NCBI GenBank assembly: GCA_016235745.1
Contig: JACRJA010000011.1
Span: forward strand, 1 to 56,602
Direction: 5' to 3'
DNA length: 56,602 bases
Source of the DNA: Rhodocyclales bacterium
Lineage (GTDB): Bacteria > Pseudomonadota > Gammaproteobacteria > Burkholderiales > Rhodocyclaceae
The first letter of the stretch is position 1, and every line of letters starts with the position of its first letter. Shown here one piece after another: positions 15,380 to 26,557 of this stretch. Under the pieces are notes generated by a model. It was not told the DNA's origin, ran no database searches, and was given only the letters and a program-made list of their open reading frames with translations. The translations under genes and the position numbers were made by a program.

Positions 15380-15383
<4 letters not shown>
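14001..15383 (-). CDS. outer-membrane efflux lipoprotein, NodT family
   Basis: The 460-residue TolC-like outer-membrane factor has a lipoprotein signal peptide; the lipobox LTGC places the acylated Cys at about residue 20, followed by AVGPAYERPPVELPSGW, the family's N-terminal signature. Two OEP repeats follow, with long coiled-coil segments rich in Ala, Gln and Arg and the conserved LLERRPDVRSAEAALQAA between them. The ATG overlaps the macB stop (ATGA), so this is the third gene of a complete tripartite ABC-type pump. A start at the next Met (residue 4) is also possible. The substrate is unknown; MacAB pumps move macrolides, siderophores, lipids or peptides. Confidence 0.92.
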
Positions 15384-17336
<1,953 letters not shown>

Positions 17337-17350
<14 letters not shown>

Positions 17351-18569
17351 TGCCGCCTCCACTGCGGGCGCTGGCCCCGCGGGGGGCGAGCGAGGGCGTG
17401 CCGATGACGACGTCTTCGCCTTCGCTCAAGCCGTCCAGGATCTGGGCGCTGACCTCGTCCTTGATGCCGATGTTCACGGTGCGCGGCTGCATTTTGCCTT
17501 GGGCCATCACGAAGACGCAGTCGGTGCCGGCCGGGGCGCGCGGTGGGCAGCCGGGCAGGCGGATGCCGCTGCTGCGCTGGACCGAAGAGAGCGCGGCCAG
17601 CGGCACGGTGAGCGCGTCGTCGGCCTGGGCCACGATGAAGAAGACCTGGGCCGACATCTGCGGCAGCAGGGCGCGATCGGGATTGGGAACTTCGAGCACG
17701 GCGTCGTAGAAGATGGCGCCGTTGATGAGCTCTGGGGTCATCTCCAGGCTCTTCAGGGTGGCCTCGATGCGCCGCTCCTGCCGCCCCAGGGTGGTGAAGT
17801 AGGCCGGCATGCTGAGCGCGAGGCGCGGCACGTCGGCTTCCGACACCTGGGCGCGCACGATCATGCGCTCGAGGTTACCGATGCGCAATAGCACCGGGGC
17901 GTTTTGCCGGTTGTTGAGCACCTGGCCGACGTGGGCGATGTCCAGTTTGCTCCAGGTATTGCCATAGGCGGCACTGGTGGGCGTCATGACGATGCCGTAG
18001 ATGGGGGCGGTGATGCGGGTGTAGTCGAGGTTGGCCTCGTCGACCTTGAGCGTCGCCTTGGCCTTGTCGATCTGCGCCTTCAGGGAGGCGATGGTGGCTT
18101 CGGCCACTTTGAGGTCGGAGCGGCTCTGCTCGAGCGCCTGCTCGGTGGCGCCGCCCTGGGGGGCGAGCTGGACGTTGCGTTGCCACGTCCACTTGGCCAG
18201 TGCGAATTTTGCTTCCCAGCTGGCGAGCTGGGCCGTCAGATCGGCGATGGTGGCCCGGTCGACGGCGACCTGGGCAGCGTACTGCGTCGGGTCGATTTGG
18301 GCGATGAGCTGGCCTGCCTCGACTTCGTCCCCCAGCCCGACCTTGAGCTCGATGAGCTGCCCCGAGACCTGGGCGCCGACGTCGACGTATTCCGAGGGGG
18401 CGAGCACGCCCAGGGCCGAAACCGTCTCGCGGATGCTGCCGCGGCCGGCTTTGGCGGTGGGGTAGTCTTCGGCTCCACCCTGGCGATGCTGCCAGGCGAA
18501 GTAGCCGCCCGCGGCGAGCAGCAGGACCGATGCCGCCAGGATGAGGCGGCGCCAACCTGCGGGGATCAT
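17337..18569 (-). CDS. macA: MacA-type periplasmic adaptor protein
   Basis: The 410-residue membrane-fusion protein has a single N-terminal TM anchor (LILAASVLLLAAGGYFAW), the split biotinyl-lipoyl domain (ETVSALGVLAPSEYVDVGAQ, later YTRITAPIYGIVM), a long helical hairpin (IADLTAQLASWEAKFALAKW and the Leu/Lys-rich return arm), a beta barrel (LERMIVRAQVSEADVPRLAL) and a membrane-proximal domain with SSGIRLP. It bridges MacB and the outer-membrane factor. MIPAGWRRL is chosen as start because a longer frame to 18617 lacks a good ribosome site. The insertion PGCPPRAPAGTDCVFVMAQG, with two Cys, may form a disulfide. It is the first gene of the operon. Confidence 0.92.
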
Positions 18570-18721
18570 GGGCGTCGCCCCATCGGGTGAAGCGGTGCCG
18601 GCGCAATCGCGGTGCACGGCATCGTCGGGCTCCTGTTCGCGGACACCCCGCCATTATCACCGGGGATCGTCGGTACCGTATCTCGCTCGGCGGGCGATTC
18701 GTATCGTAAGGTTTCGCGCGC

Positions 18722-19678
18722 TCAATACCACAGCCCGCTGCCGGGGCGGTAGCGCGGTGCGGACGAAGAGGGGGGCGGAAAAAGCGGGGAGGTGCCGTCG
18801 TCGCGTCCCGCGGGCGGCGCACGGCGCGCGAGTTCGAGCAGGCGGCGCACGCGCTCTTCGGTGGCCGGATGGGTGCGCAGCCACGAGGGTTCGGGCGAGC
18901 CCCAGCCGGGGAAGAGCCAGGCGCGCCAGCCGCGCTGCACGCGTTCGATGGCCATGAGCGCCGAGGCGAGCCCTTCGGGGTCGTCGGTGAGGGCGACTGC
19001 GGCCAGATCAGCATCGAACTCGCGCACGCGCGACAGCCCCAGCTGCACGAGCATGGCGATCTGCGGTGCGAAGAGGAGTAGCGCCACCGCTAGCCAATTG
19101 ACCACCGCCGCGCCGACGAGCAGCAGCGGCAGGTTGACCAGCAGCAGAAGCTGGCCGGTGAGCGAGAGCACGCTCGTCATGCGGGTGAGCGAATCGGCCA
19201 GGCTCATGACCCGCACGTCGCCATGGGCGATGTGCGCCACCTCGTGCGCGAGCACGCCGGTGATCTGCCGCAGATCGAGCCGGGTGAGCAAGCCCGCAGT
19301 GAGGGCGATGGCGGCATCGTTCCTGTTGCCCACGCTGAAGGCGTTGACGATGGGTGTGTCGACGAAGTAGAGCCGCGGCACGCGCGGCAGGCCGGCGCGG
19401 GCGGCGAGCCGCTCGACGAGGGCGTGGAGCTCGGGGGCTTCGTTGCGGGCGATGGGTTGGGCACGGTAGAGGCGCAGCACCAGCTCGGGGCCAGCGAGCG
19501 GCTGCAGCAGGAGCGACACCGCGCAGAAGACGAGCATGTAGAGGATGCCATCTTCGCCCCACAGCAGCCAGCCGACGGTGGCGAGCAGCGCCGCGAGCAC
19601 GACCACCAGCACCGCCGTCTGCAGGCGGTTCATCCAGGCGTGGCGTTGCCAGAGCTTGGGATCGATGCGTTGCGCCAT
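18722..19678 (-). CDS. M48-family membrane zinc metalloprotease, HtpX-like
   Basis: The 318-residue inner-membrane protease has two N-terminal TMs (about 19-40 and 44-64), the zinc motif HEVAH (145-149, catalytic Glu146) and the third ligand Glu220 in REFDADLAAV. Two more hydrophobic segments (about 170-212) lie between, as in HtpX. The C-terminus holds WLRTHPATEERVRRLLEL, then a Pro/Ser-rich tail. HtpX proteins degrade misfolded membrane proteins. The rest of the family is about 280-290 residues; the extra tail is specific to this protein. It is separated from macA by about 150 bp and from paaY by about 90 bp, so it is probably its own unit. Confidence 0.88.
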   Translation of the reverse strand: MAQRIDPKLWQRHAWMNRLQTAVLVVVLAALLATVGWLLWGEDGILYMLVFCAVSLLLQPLAGPELVLRLYRAQPIARNEAPELHALVERLAARAGLPRVPRLYFVDTPIVNAFSVGNRNDAAIALTAGLLTRLDLRQITGVLAHEVAHIAHGDVRVMSLADSLTRMTSVLSLTGQLLLLVNLPLLLVGAAVVNWLAVALLLFAPQIAMLVQLGLSRVREFDADLAAVALTDDPEGLASALMAIERVQRGWRAWLFPGWGSPEPSWLRTHPATEERVRRLLELARRAPPAGRDDGTSPLFPPPSSSAPRYRPGSGLWY

Positions 19679-19765
19679 GCCGCTCCTTGATTTAGGGCGC
19701 CGCGAGCATCCGAGCAGCGCGCAACGCCGCCCTGCGGCCGCGCAGTCGGTGGTTCGCGCCGTCCT

Positions 19766-20368
19766 TTACTTGTTGCGCAGCGCCACCAGCGGCACGACTC
19801 CTTCTTTCTCGAAGCGCTTGCGGCCAGGCTCGGCTTCGGCTAGCGGCGTGCACGGGCGCAGGGTGGCGCGGCTGCGCCGGGCAAGCTCCTGGTAGGTCTG
19901 CGTGCCGCTGATTTTCCAGTTTAGCTCTTCTTCGCTCAGTTCGCGCACCACCTTGGCCGGAGCGCCCACGGCGAGGCTGCGCGGCGGGATCACCATGCCG
20001 GCCTTGACGAAAGCGGCCGCGGCGACGATGGACGATTCGCCCACTTCCGCCTCGTCCATGATGACCGCGTTCATGCCGATGAGCGCGTTGCGCCGGATGT
20101 GGCAGCCGTGCAGGATGGCGCCGTGGCCGATGTGGCCATCTTCCTCTACCACGGTGTCGATGCCAGGAAAGCCGTGCATGACGCAGCAGTCCTGGATGTT
20201 GGCGCCGGCCTGCACGATGAGCCGGCCAAAGTCGCCGCGCAGGCTCGCGAGCGGCGCCACATAGACGCCGGGGCCGATGTGCACGTCGCCGATCAACACG
20301 GCGTCGGGGTGGACGTAGGCGTCGGGGTGGACGACGGGTTTGAGGCCGTCGATTTCGTAGCAGGGCAT
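19766..20368 (-). CDS. paaY: PaaY, hexapeptide-repeat protein of phenylacetate degradation
   Basis: The 200-residue left-handed beta-helix protein has hexapeptide repeats ([59 protein letters not shown]) and the gamma-carbonic-anhydrase-like His positions in VMHGFPG and GHGAILHGC. PaaY is a trimeric thioesterase that hydrolyses dead-end CoA thioesters formed when the ring-opened phenylacetate intermediate cyclises. The C-terminal extension after [15 protein letters not shown] is the part that sets PaaY apart from plain carbonic anhydrase homologues. It lies 54 nt after paaN on the same strand and is probably transcribed with it. Confidence 0.92.
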   Translation of the reverse strand: MPCYEIDGLKPVVHPDAYVHPDAVLIGDVHIGPGVYVAPLASLRGDFGRLIVQAGANIQDCCVMHGFPGIDTVVEEDGHIGHGAILHGCHIRRNALIGMNAVIMDEAEVGESSIVAAAAFVKAGMVIPPRSLAVGAPAKVVRELSEEELNWKISGTQTYQELARRSRATLRPCTPLAEAEPGRKRFEKEGVVPLVALRNK

Positions 20369-20422
20369 ACGGTTCTCCGGGCGGCGCCGAGCAAGAAACG
20401 TTCAGCGCCGCGGTATGAAAAA

Positions 20423-22096
20423 TCAGGACACGTGCCAACGGCGCTGGATCACGCGGAAGCGGTTGGCGACGAAGGCAGCGTCGGTGTAGCTCGCATTGGC
20501 CGCAGGATTCATGCCGGTGCCGTGGTAGTCGGAGAAGGCGGCCGACTGGTTGACGTAGACTCCGTCGGTGAGATTCAGCGACAGGGCCACGCCGGCGCGC
20601 CAGCTCACTTCGACCATCGTCTGCTGGTATTCGGGTTTGGTCGAATACACGCCCAGGGTGAGGGCGCCGTGCTCGCACACGATGCGCTCGGCGAGCTGCG
20701 CCGCCTGCGCCGCATTGGGCACCGCCACCACGAAGGCGATGGGGCCGAAGCGCTCTTCCATGTAGGCCGCCTCATCCTTGGCCTCGCAGGCGACGAGCAC
20801 CGGCGTGCGCACCTGTGCCCGCGGGAATTCGGGATGTTCGAGGCGGCGCGGGGCCAGCAGGACGCGGCCGAAAGCGCCGGAAGCGGCCTCGTCGATGCGC
20901 CGCAGCGTTTCCTCGGACTGGATGGCACCCAGCACGGCCGTGGCCACCTTGACGTCGGCGAGTAGCGCCTCGATTGCCTGGGCGAGGTCGCGGCCGACGT
21001 CCTCGTAGGACTTGTGACCTTGGTCGGTGTCGATGCCCCCGGCGGGCACCAGGATCGCCTGCGTCGTGGTGCACATCTGCCCCGAGTAGAGCGAGAGGGT
21101 GAAGGCGAGATTGCGCAGCATGCCGCGATAATCGTCGGTCGATTCGATCACCACCGTGTTGACGCCGGCCAGCTCCGCATATACCTGGGCCTGGCGGCAA
21201 TGTTCGATCAGCCATTTGCCGAAGGCGCAGCCGCCGGTGAAGTCGATGGATTTCACTTCCGGGTGGGTGACGAGCCGTTGCGTGTGTTCTCGCTGGGCGA
21301 AGACGGCCAGCTGCACCACGTTCGGGTCGAGACCCTCTTCGGCGAGCAGCTCGCGCAGCACGCGCACGGTGAGCGCGGCTGGCAGGATCGCATTGCTGTG
21401 CGGTTTGACGATGACGGGGTTGCCGGTGGCGAGCGCCGCGAACAGGCCCGGATAGGTATTCCAGGTGGGGAAGGTGCCACAGCCGATCACCACTGCCGGG
21501 CCGCGTCCGACGATCTCGTAGCGTTTCTCCATGCGGATCGGCGGATTCTTGCCTTGGGGTTTTTCCCACAGCGCGGCTTCGGGGATACGGCGCATCTCGT
21601 CCCAGGCGTAGGTCACCGCTTCCAGAGCGCGATCCTGCGCATGCGGGCCGCCTGCCTGAAAGGCCATCATCCAGCCCTGACCGGTGGTGTACATCACGGC
21701 GTGCGCCAGTTCGAAGCTGCGCCGGTTCAGACGCACGAGGGCTTCGAGCAGCAAGCCTACGCGTCCTTTGGCACCGAGTTTCTGCCAGCTGTCCTGCGCC
21801 TTGCGCGCAGAAGCCACCAGCGATTCGGGTTCGCTCACCGGATAGTGGACAGCGAGCTCCACTCCATAGGGTGATCGCTCCGGGGCGATCCACTCGCCCG
21901 TGCTTGGCTGACCTTCGAGCACGAACCGCTGGCCGTGGAGGGCGAGCACGCTGGCCTTACCCTCTTCCAGCGCCGTCTCGCCATAGATCTTGGGGCTGGG
22001 CATTTCGGGGAAAGGAGTCCAGTAGCCGCGGCGGGCGATCGCCTCGAGCGACTGTTCGAGCAGAGCCTGGTGTTTTTCGAAGAGCGGATGGGTCAT
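20423..22096 (-). CDS. paaN: PaaN-type aldehyde dehydrogenase of phenylacetate degradation
   Basis: The 557-residue protein matches the aldehyde-dehydrogenase-like PaaN found in betaproteobacteria (MTHPLFEKHQALLEQSLEAI, RRGYWTPFPEMPSPKIYGE). The NAD site region is GRGPAVVIGCGTFPTWNTYP, the catalytic Cys is in LYSGQMCTTTQ and the general-base region is ELAGVNTVVIES. Paa pathways with this gene often lack a linked PaaZ, so it may oxidise the ring-opened semialdehyde; it has no separate hydratase domain, so ring opening itself needs another enzyme. It is divergent from paaG across a shared regulatory spacer, and GGAGACACCCC lies before the ATG. Confidence 0.85.
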   Translation of the reverse strand: MTHPLFEKHQALLEQSLEAIARRGYWTPFPEMPSPKIYGETALEEGKASVLALHGQRFVLEGQPSTGEWIAPERSPYGVELAVHYPVSEPESLVASARKAQDSWQKLGAKGRVGLLLEALVRLNRRSFELAHAVMYTTGQGWMMAFQAGGPHAQDRALEAVTYAWDEMRRIPEAALWEKPQGKNPPIRMEKRYEIVGRGPAVVIGCGTFPTWNTYPGLFAALATGNPVIVKPHSNAILPAALTVRVLRELLAEEGLDPNVVQLAVFAQREHTQRLVTHPEVKSIDFTGGCAFGKWLIEHCRQAQVYAELAGVNTVVIESTDDYRGMLRNLAFTLSLYSGQMCTTTQAILVPAGGIDTDQGHKSYEDVGRDLAQAIEALLADVKVATAVLGAIQSEETLRRIDEAASGAFGRVLLAPRRLEHPEFPRAQVRTPVLVACEAKDEAAYMEERFGPIAFVVAVPNAAQAAQLAERIVCEHGALTLGVYSTKPEYQQTMVEVSWRAGVALSLNLTDGVYVNQSAAFSDYHGTGMNPAANASYTDAAFVANRFRVIQRRWHVS

Positions 22097-22162
22097 GGGG
22101 TGTCTCCTTCGGTGATGCGGGTTATGTTAAGGTAAAACGATTCGCTATTTTTGAAAAACGTC

Positions 22163-22191
22163 TTGATCCCTTGACTTGGATCAAGTATATT
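22163..22191 (+). promoter_or_regulatory. promoter of the paaG operon
   Basis: TTGATC (22163-22168) and TATATT (22186-22191) are separated by 17 bp, close to sigma-70 consensus, in an AT-rich island in otherwise GC-rich DNA. The start point would fall in or next to the PaaR-type operator at 22198-22211. The spacer of about 140 bp also has to hold the paaN promoter on the other strand. Confidence 0.6.
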
Positions 22192-22197
22192 ATTGAT

Positions 22198-22211
22198 CGA
22201 ACGGTCGGTCA
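22198..22211 (+). promoter_or_regulatory. PaaR-type operator
   Basis: CGAACGGTCGGTCA fits the TetR-family PaaR consensus known from Thermus (CNAACGNNCGTTNG) with two differences, and overlaps the expected transcription start of paaG. A repressor bound here would block paaG-paaJ and, being in the shared spacer, possibly paaN. The repressor gene (26558-27262) is in the same operon, which predicts autoregulation and release by phenylacetyl-CoA. Confidence 0.6.
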
Positions 22212-22237
22212 AAAAATTGATGAGGGGAGGAGACGAC

Positions 22238-23056
22238 ATGGCGGAGACCGCGGCGGCCGAGGAGCCGACGATCCTGCTGGAAGTACGCGAGGCGGTGGCC
22301 TGGCTCACGCTCAACCGGCCCGAGCGCCTCAACAGCTTCACCACGCGTATGCACGAGGAGCTGCGCGCCGCGCTCGATCGCGTCGAGGCGGGTCGCGCCG
22401 AAGGCACGATCCGGGTGCTGGTGATCACCGGCGCTGGACGGGGCTTCTGCGCCGGGCCGGACCTGTCCGATCGGGCGGTGGCGCCGGGCGCCCAGGCGCC
22501 CGATTTGGGCGAGTCGATCGAGAAGAACTACAAGCCACTCGTGCTGCGCCTGCGTCGGCTCGAGCTGCCGGTGATCGCGGCGGTCAATGGCGTGGCCGCG
22601 GGTGCCGGTGCCAACCTGGCTCTGGCCTGCGACCTCGTCTTCGCCGCGCGCTCGGCCTCTTTCATCGAAGCCTTCGCCAAGCTGGGGCTCATCCCCGATA
22701 CCGGCGGTACCTGGGTGCTGCCGCGGCTGGTGGGCCTGGCGCGCGCCATGGGGATGTCATTGCTCGGCGAGAAACTCTCCGCCGAAGAGGCCGAGCGCTG
22801 GGGGCTCATCTGGAAATGCGTGGAGGACGAGGCGCTGTTACCCGCCGTGCGCGAGGTGGCCGAGCGCCTCGCGCAAGGCCCCACCTTTGGGTACGCCATG
22901 ACGAAGAAAGCCTTGCTCGCCAGCGGCACGAACGATCTGGCCACGCAGCTCGATCTCGAGCGCGACCTGATGTCGGCCTGCGGGCGCAGCGAGGATTATC
23001 GGGAAGGGGTCCAGGCGTTCCTCGAGAAACGCCAACCTCGCTTCCGCGGACGCTGA
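22238..23056 (+). CDS. paaG: PaaG, ring-1,2-epoxyphenylacetyl-CoA isomerase (enoyl-CoA isomerase family)
   Basis: This 272-residue crotonase-fold enzyme in the Paa pathway turns 1,2-epoxyphenylacetyl-CoA into the seven-membered oxepin-CoA and shifts double bonds in later steps. The CoA/oxyanion segments are RVLVITGAGRGFCAGPDLSD and VNGVAAGAGANLALACDLVF, and the PaaG-type acid is in EAFAKLGLIPDTGGTWVLPR. The start at MAETAAAE is preceded by GGGGAGGAGACGAC; an upstream ATG lies in the promoter spacer and has no ribosome site. It is the first gene of the paaGHIKRJ run, 13 nt before paaH. Confidence 0.92.
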   Translation: MAETAAAEEPTILLEVREAVAWLTLNRPERLNSFTTRMHEELRAALDRVEAGRAEGTIRVLVITGAGRGFCAGPDLSDRAVAPGAQAPDLGESIEKNYKPLVLRLRRLELPVIAAVNGVAAGAGANLALACDLVFAARSASFIEAFAKLGLIPDTGGTWVLPRLVGLARAMGMSLLGEKLSAEEAERWGLIWKCVEDEALLPAVREVAERLAQGPTFGYAMTKKALLASGTNDLATQLDLERDLMSACGRSEDYREGVQAFLEKRQPRFRGR

Positions 23057-23069
23057 GGGGGAGGAGACG

Positions 23070-24650
23070 ATGCAAGAACGCGCAAGGGGCGTGGCCCTCT
23101 CGCCCGGGGATGCCGTGCTGGTGGTCGGCGCGGGGGCGATGGGGCGTGGGATCGCCCTGGTGGCGGCGAGCGCCGGCCATCCGGTGTTCCTCGCCGACGT
23201 GAGCGAGGAGGCTCGCCGGCGCGCACTCACGGCAATCGCCGAAGAGCTCGAAGGTGGGGTGCGCAAGGGGCGGATGAGCGCCGAAGAAGCGGACGCGATC
23301 CGCGAGCGCATTCAGGCGGTGGCCGAACCGCAGGGCGTTGCCTCGCAAGTGCGGCTGGTGATCGAGGCGATCGTCGAGGACCTGGAGGTCAAGCGGGCGC
23401 TCTTCGCTTCGCTCGAACCCTTGGTGCCGTCCGAGGCGATCCTCGCTACCAACACGTCTTCGCTGTCGATCACCGCCATCGCCGCCCCGCTCGCGCGCCC
23501 CGAGCGGGTGGTCGGAATGCATTTCTTCAATCCGCCCTCGCGCATGAAACTGGTAGAAGTGGTGAGTGGCTTGGCCACGGCGTCGGAAGTGGCGCAAACC
23601 ATCAGGGACACCGCTGTGCGCTGGGGCAAGATCGCCGTGATGGCACGCTCTACGCCGGGGTTCATCGTCAATCGCGTGGCCCGGCCTTTCTATGCCGAGG
23701 CCCTGCGCGTGCTCGCTGAAGGGGCGGCCGACTGTGCCACGCTGGATGCGGTCGTACGCGAGGCGGGGGGCTTTCCCATGGGTCCTTTCGAGCTGATGGA
23801 TCTCATCGGGCACGACGTCAATTTCGCCGTCACTTCCTCCGTGTGGTCGGCCTATTTCTACGACAAGCGCTTCCAGCCCAGCCTCATTCAGCAGGAGCTG
23901 GTCTGGGCCGGACGGCTCGGACGCAAGAGTGGACGCGGTTTCTACGACTATGCCGAGGGCGCGTCACGCCCCGCCGCGGCCGAGGTCCCGCCATGCCACG
24001 ACCGGGTGCCTTCTGCCGTCGTCGCCGTGGGTGAGTTCGGCCCCTTCTCTGCGCTCCTCGAGCGGCTCGCTGCCGCTGGGGTGGAGGTGCAACGCCGGCC
24101 GGCCGATACTGGAACTGGACCAGTACGGATCGAGGCCGCCAATGTTTGGATCGTGCCCACCGACGGGCGCACGGCCACGCGCCTGGCGCACGAACACGGC
24201 CACGCCGACGTCGTCGTGCTCGACTGGGCGCGCGATTGGGCACAAACGCTGCGCGCGGCCGTGGCACGGGCCGATGGCTGCGCGCAAGATTCCTGGGCGT
24301 GCGCGCTCGGGCTGCTGCAGCGGGCGGGAATCGCCGTGACCCCGCTCGACGACGTTGCCGGACTGATCCTCGCGCGCACCGTGGCCATGCTCGCCAACGA
24401 GGCGGCCGACGCCGTGCTCGCCGGCATCGGTACGCCGCGCGACATCGACACCGCCATGCGCTACGGCACGAACTATCCGCTCGGGCCGCTTGCCTGGGCC
24501 GAGGCGATGGGCGTGGCGCGCATCGTCGGCCTGCTCGATCGACTCGCCGAACACTACGGCGAAGACCGCTATCGTGTCTCGCCGCTCTTGCGGCGGCACC
24601 TCTGGAACGAACGGCCGCTCGATGGCGGCGACGAGGGAGAAAAGAAGTGA
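23070..24650 (+). CDS. paaH: PaaH, 3-hydroxyacyl-CoA dehydrogenase
   Basis: The 526-residue NAD-dependent enzyme oxidises 3-hydroxyadipyl-CoA to 3-oxoadipyl-CoA. The Rossmann motif is VLVVGAGAMGRGIA (16-29). The catalytic His is in VGMHFFNPPSRMKLVE and the Glu in LVEAI-like IEAIVEDLEVK. The C-terminal domain occurs twice: the first helical domain contains TPGFIVNRVARPFYAEA and GGFPMGPFELMDLIGHDVN, the second has LARTVAMLANEAADAV and YPLGPLAWAEAMG. This two-domain length of about 500 residues is typical of PaaH (PaaC). Its stop overlaps the GTG start of paaI by 3 bases. Confidence 0.93.
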   Translation: MQERARGVALSPGDAVLVVGAGAMGRGIALVAASAGHPVFLADVSEEARRRALTAIAEELEGGVRKGRMSAEEADAIRERIQAVAEPQGVASQVRLVIEAIVEDLEVKRALFASLEPLVPSEAILATNTSSLSITAIAAPLARPERVVGMHFFNPPSRMKLVEVVSGLATASEVAQTIRDTAVRWGKIAVMARSTPGFIVNRVARPFYAEALRVLAEGAADCATLDAVVREAGGFPMGPFELMDLIGHDVNFAVTSSVWSAYFYDKRFQPSLIQQELVWAGRLGRKSGRGFYDYAEGASRPAAAEVPPCHDRVPSAVVAVGEFGPFSALLERLAAAGVEVQRRPADTGTGPVRIEAANVWIVPTDGRTATRLAHEHGHADVVVLDWARDWAQTLRAAVARADGCAQDSWACALGLLQRAGIAVTPLDDVAGLILARTVAMLANEAADAVLAGIGTPRDIDTAMRYGTNYPLGPLAWAEAMGVARIVGLLDRLAEHYGEDRYRVSPLLRRHLWNERPLDGGDEGEKK

Positions 24651-25114
24651 CGGAAGCTTCATATCGGGATCTCACCGCTGGGCTCGACCCGCAACGGGTG
24701 GCCGAGGCCGTCGGCGCAGGCATGTACGAGCACGACCACTGTGCGCAGCATCTCGGCATCCGGCTGCTGGCGATCGCGCCGGGTTACGCCAGGATGGAGA
24801 TGGCCGTGCGCCGCGACATGCTCAACGGCTTCGCCATCTGCCACGGCGGCATCGTCACCACGTTGGCCGATACCGCCTTTGCGTATTCCTGCAACAGTTA
24901 CAACGAGATGACGGTCGCCTCTGGCTTGGCCACCGAGTTTCTCGCGCCGGTGCGCGAAGGCGATGTGCTCACTGCCGAGGGGCGCGAGGTGGCGCTGGCC
25001 GGACGAACCGGCGTCTACGATGTCAGCATCACCAACCAGCGCGGCGAGCTGGTGGCCGTGATGCGCGGCAAGTCTTACCGCTTGAAGGGGCGGGCGGTGG
25101 TCGAACTCGACTGA
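24647..25114 (+). CDS. paaI: PaaI hotdog-fold thioesterase
   Basis: The protein has 155 residues, starting at a GTG that overlaps the paaH stop (GTGA) and preceded by GAGGGAGAAAAGAA. The hotdog motif is FAICHGGIVTTLADTAFAYSCNS, with the active-site HGG and the Asp of LADTAF; the later LATEFLAPVREGDVL is also typical. PaaI hydrolyses hydroxylated phenylacetyl-CoA derivatives and protects CoA pools when the pathway stalls. A much longer frame that starts upstream at 24146 runs antisense to PaaH logic and is not used. About 45 bp separate it from paaK. Confidence 0.92.
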   Translation: MTEASYRDLTAGLDPQRVAEAVGAGMYEHDHCAQHLGIRLLAIAPGYARMEMAVRRDMLNGFAICHGGIVTTLADTAFAYSCNSYNEMTVASGLATEFLAPVREGDVLTAEGREVALAGRTGVYDVSITNQRGELVAVMRGKSYRLKGRAVVELD

Positions 25115-25159
25115 CGCGGCTGCCCCCAGACGAACGAAGAGGAAAAGGGAAAGGAGGAG

Positions 25160-26488
25160 ATGACCATGCCCGTGAAGAAACCCGTACCCGGTGATCTGGA
25201 ACCGATCGAAACCGCCAGCCTCGACGAGCTGCGTGCGCTCCAGCTCGAACGGCTCAAATGGAGCGTGCGCCACGCCTATGAGAACGTGCCGCACTACCGC
25301 AAGCGCTTCGACGAGAGCGGGGTGCATCCCGACGACTTGAAGTCACTCGAAGACCTGGCGAAATTCCCCTTTACGACGAAATACGACCTGCGCGACAACT
25401 ATCCTTATGGCATGTTCGCCGTACCGCGTGAGAAGATCGTACGCATCCACGCCTCCAGCGGCACCACGGGCAAGCCCACGGTGGTGGGCTATACCAAGAA
25501 GGACATCGACACCTGGGCCGACGTCGTGGCCCGTTCGATCCGCGCCGCCGGCGGCCGCCCGGGCGACATCGTCCACGTGGCCTACGGCTACGGGCTCTTC
25601 ACCGGCGGGCTGGGGGCGCACTACGGTGCCGAGCGCCTCGGTTGCACCGTCATCCCCATGTCCGGCGGCCAGACGGAGAAACAGATCCAGATGATCATGG
25701 ATCTCAAGCCCGACATCATCATGGTCACTCCCTCCTACATGATGACGGTGTTCGACGAGATGGAGCGCCTGGGCATCGACCCCCGTACCTGCTCGCTGAA
25801 AGTGGGCATCTTCGGCGCCGAGCCCTGGACCGACTCGATGCGCCGGGCGCTGGAAGAGCGCGGCGGGCTCGACGCCGTGGACATCTATGGCCTTTCGGAA
25901 GTGATGGGACCAGGCATCGCCTGCGAATGCGTCGAGACCAAGGACGGGCCGACCATCTGGGAAGACCTTTTCTATCCCGAGATCATCGACCCCGTTACGG
26001 GCGAAGTGCAGCCCGACGGCGCCGAGGGCGAGCTCGTGTTCACGACACTCACCAAGGAAGGCCTGCCGATGATCCGCTACCGCACGCGCGATCTCACGCA
26101 CCTGCTGCCGCCCACGGCGCGTTCCATGCGCCGCATGGCCAAGGTCACCGGGCGCACCGACGACATGCTCATCATCCGTGGCGTCAATGTCTTCCCGACC
26201 CAGGTCGAGGAGCTGATCCTGCGCGTCCCCAAGCTCGCACCGCATTACATGCTCGAGGTGGAGAAAGAAGGTCATCTCGACAAGCTCACCGTCAAGGTCG
26301 AGATCAACCCCGAGGAAGGCGTCGGGCGTCATCCGGAGCAGAAGCAGGCGCTCGCCAAGGAACTCGCCCACCTCATCAAGACCTTCATCGGCGTGTCGGC
26401 CAACGTGATCGTCGGCGAGCCGTTTTCTATCGAACGGGTGACGGTGGGCAAGGCGCGGCGCGTGATCGACCGGCGTCCAAAAGACTGA
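25160..26488 (+). CDS. paaK: PaaK, phenylacetate-CoA ligase
   Basis: The 442-residue ANL ligase converts phenylacetate, ATP and CoA to phenylacetyl-CoA, the first committed step. The P-loop is HASSGTTGKPTVVGYTKKD, followed by DIYGLSEVMGPGIACEC, RTRDLTHLLPP and TGRTDDMLIIRGVNVFPTQ. The C-terminal lysine lies in RVTVGKARRVIDRR. It starts after AAAGGAGGAG, one of the best ribosome sites in the operon. An ATG two codons in is an alternative start. The distinctive aryl-binding region begins with LVWSVRHAYENVPHYRKRF-like WSVRHAYENVPHYRK. Confidence 0.94.
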   Translation: MTMPVKKPVPGDLEPIETASLDELRALQLERLKWSVRHAYENVPHYRKRFDESGVHPDDLKSLEDLAKFPFTTKYDLRDNYPYGMFAVPREKIVRIHASSGTTGKPTVVGYTKKDIDTWADVVARSIRAAGGRPGDIVHVAYGYGLFTGGLGAHYGAERLGCTVIPMSGGQTEKQIQMIMDLKPDIIMVTPSYMMTVFDEMERLGIDPRTCSLKVGIFGAEPWTDSMRRALEERGGLDAVDIYGLSEVMGPGIACECVETKDGPTIWEDLFYPEIIDPVTGEVQPDGAEGELVFTTLTKEGLPMIRYRTRDLTHLLPPTARSMRRMAKVTGRTDDMLIIRGVNVFPTQVEELILRVPKLAPHYMLEVEKEGHLDKLTVKVEINPEEGVGRHPEQKQALAKELAHLIKTFIGVSANVIVGEPFSIERVTVGKARRVIDRRPKD

Positions 26489-26557
26489 GTGCGGCACGGA
26501 TCGCGGCCGTTGCCGTTATGCTACGGCTTCGATCCATGATGACGCAAGGGGGCGGCG

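Noticed and set aside
17351-17362. GTG start for macB four codons upstream
   Set aside because: The Shine-Dalgarno GGAGG would lie inside the coding sequence; the ATG at 17350 has it at a proper distance.
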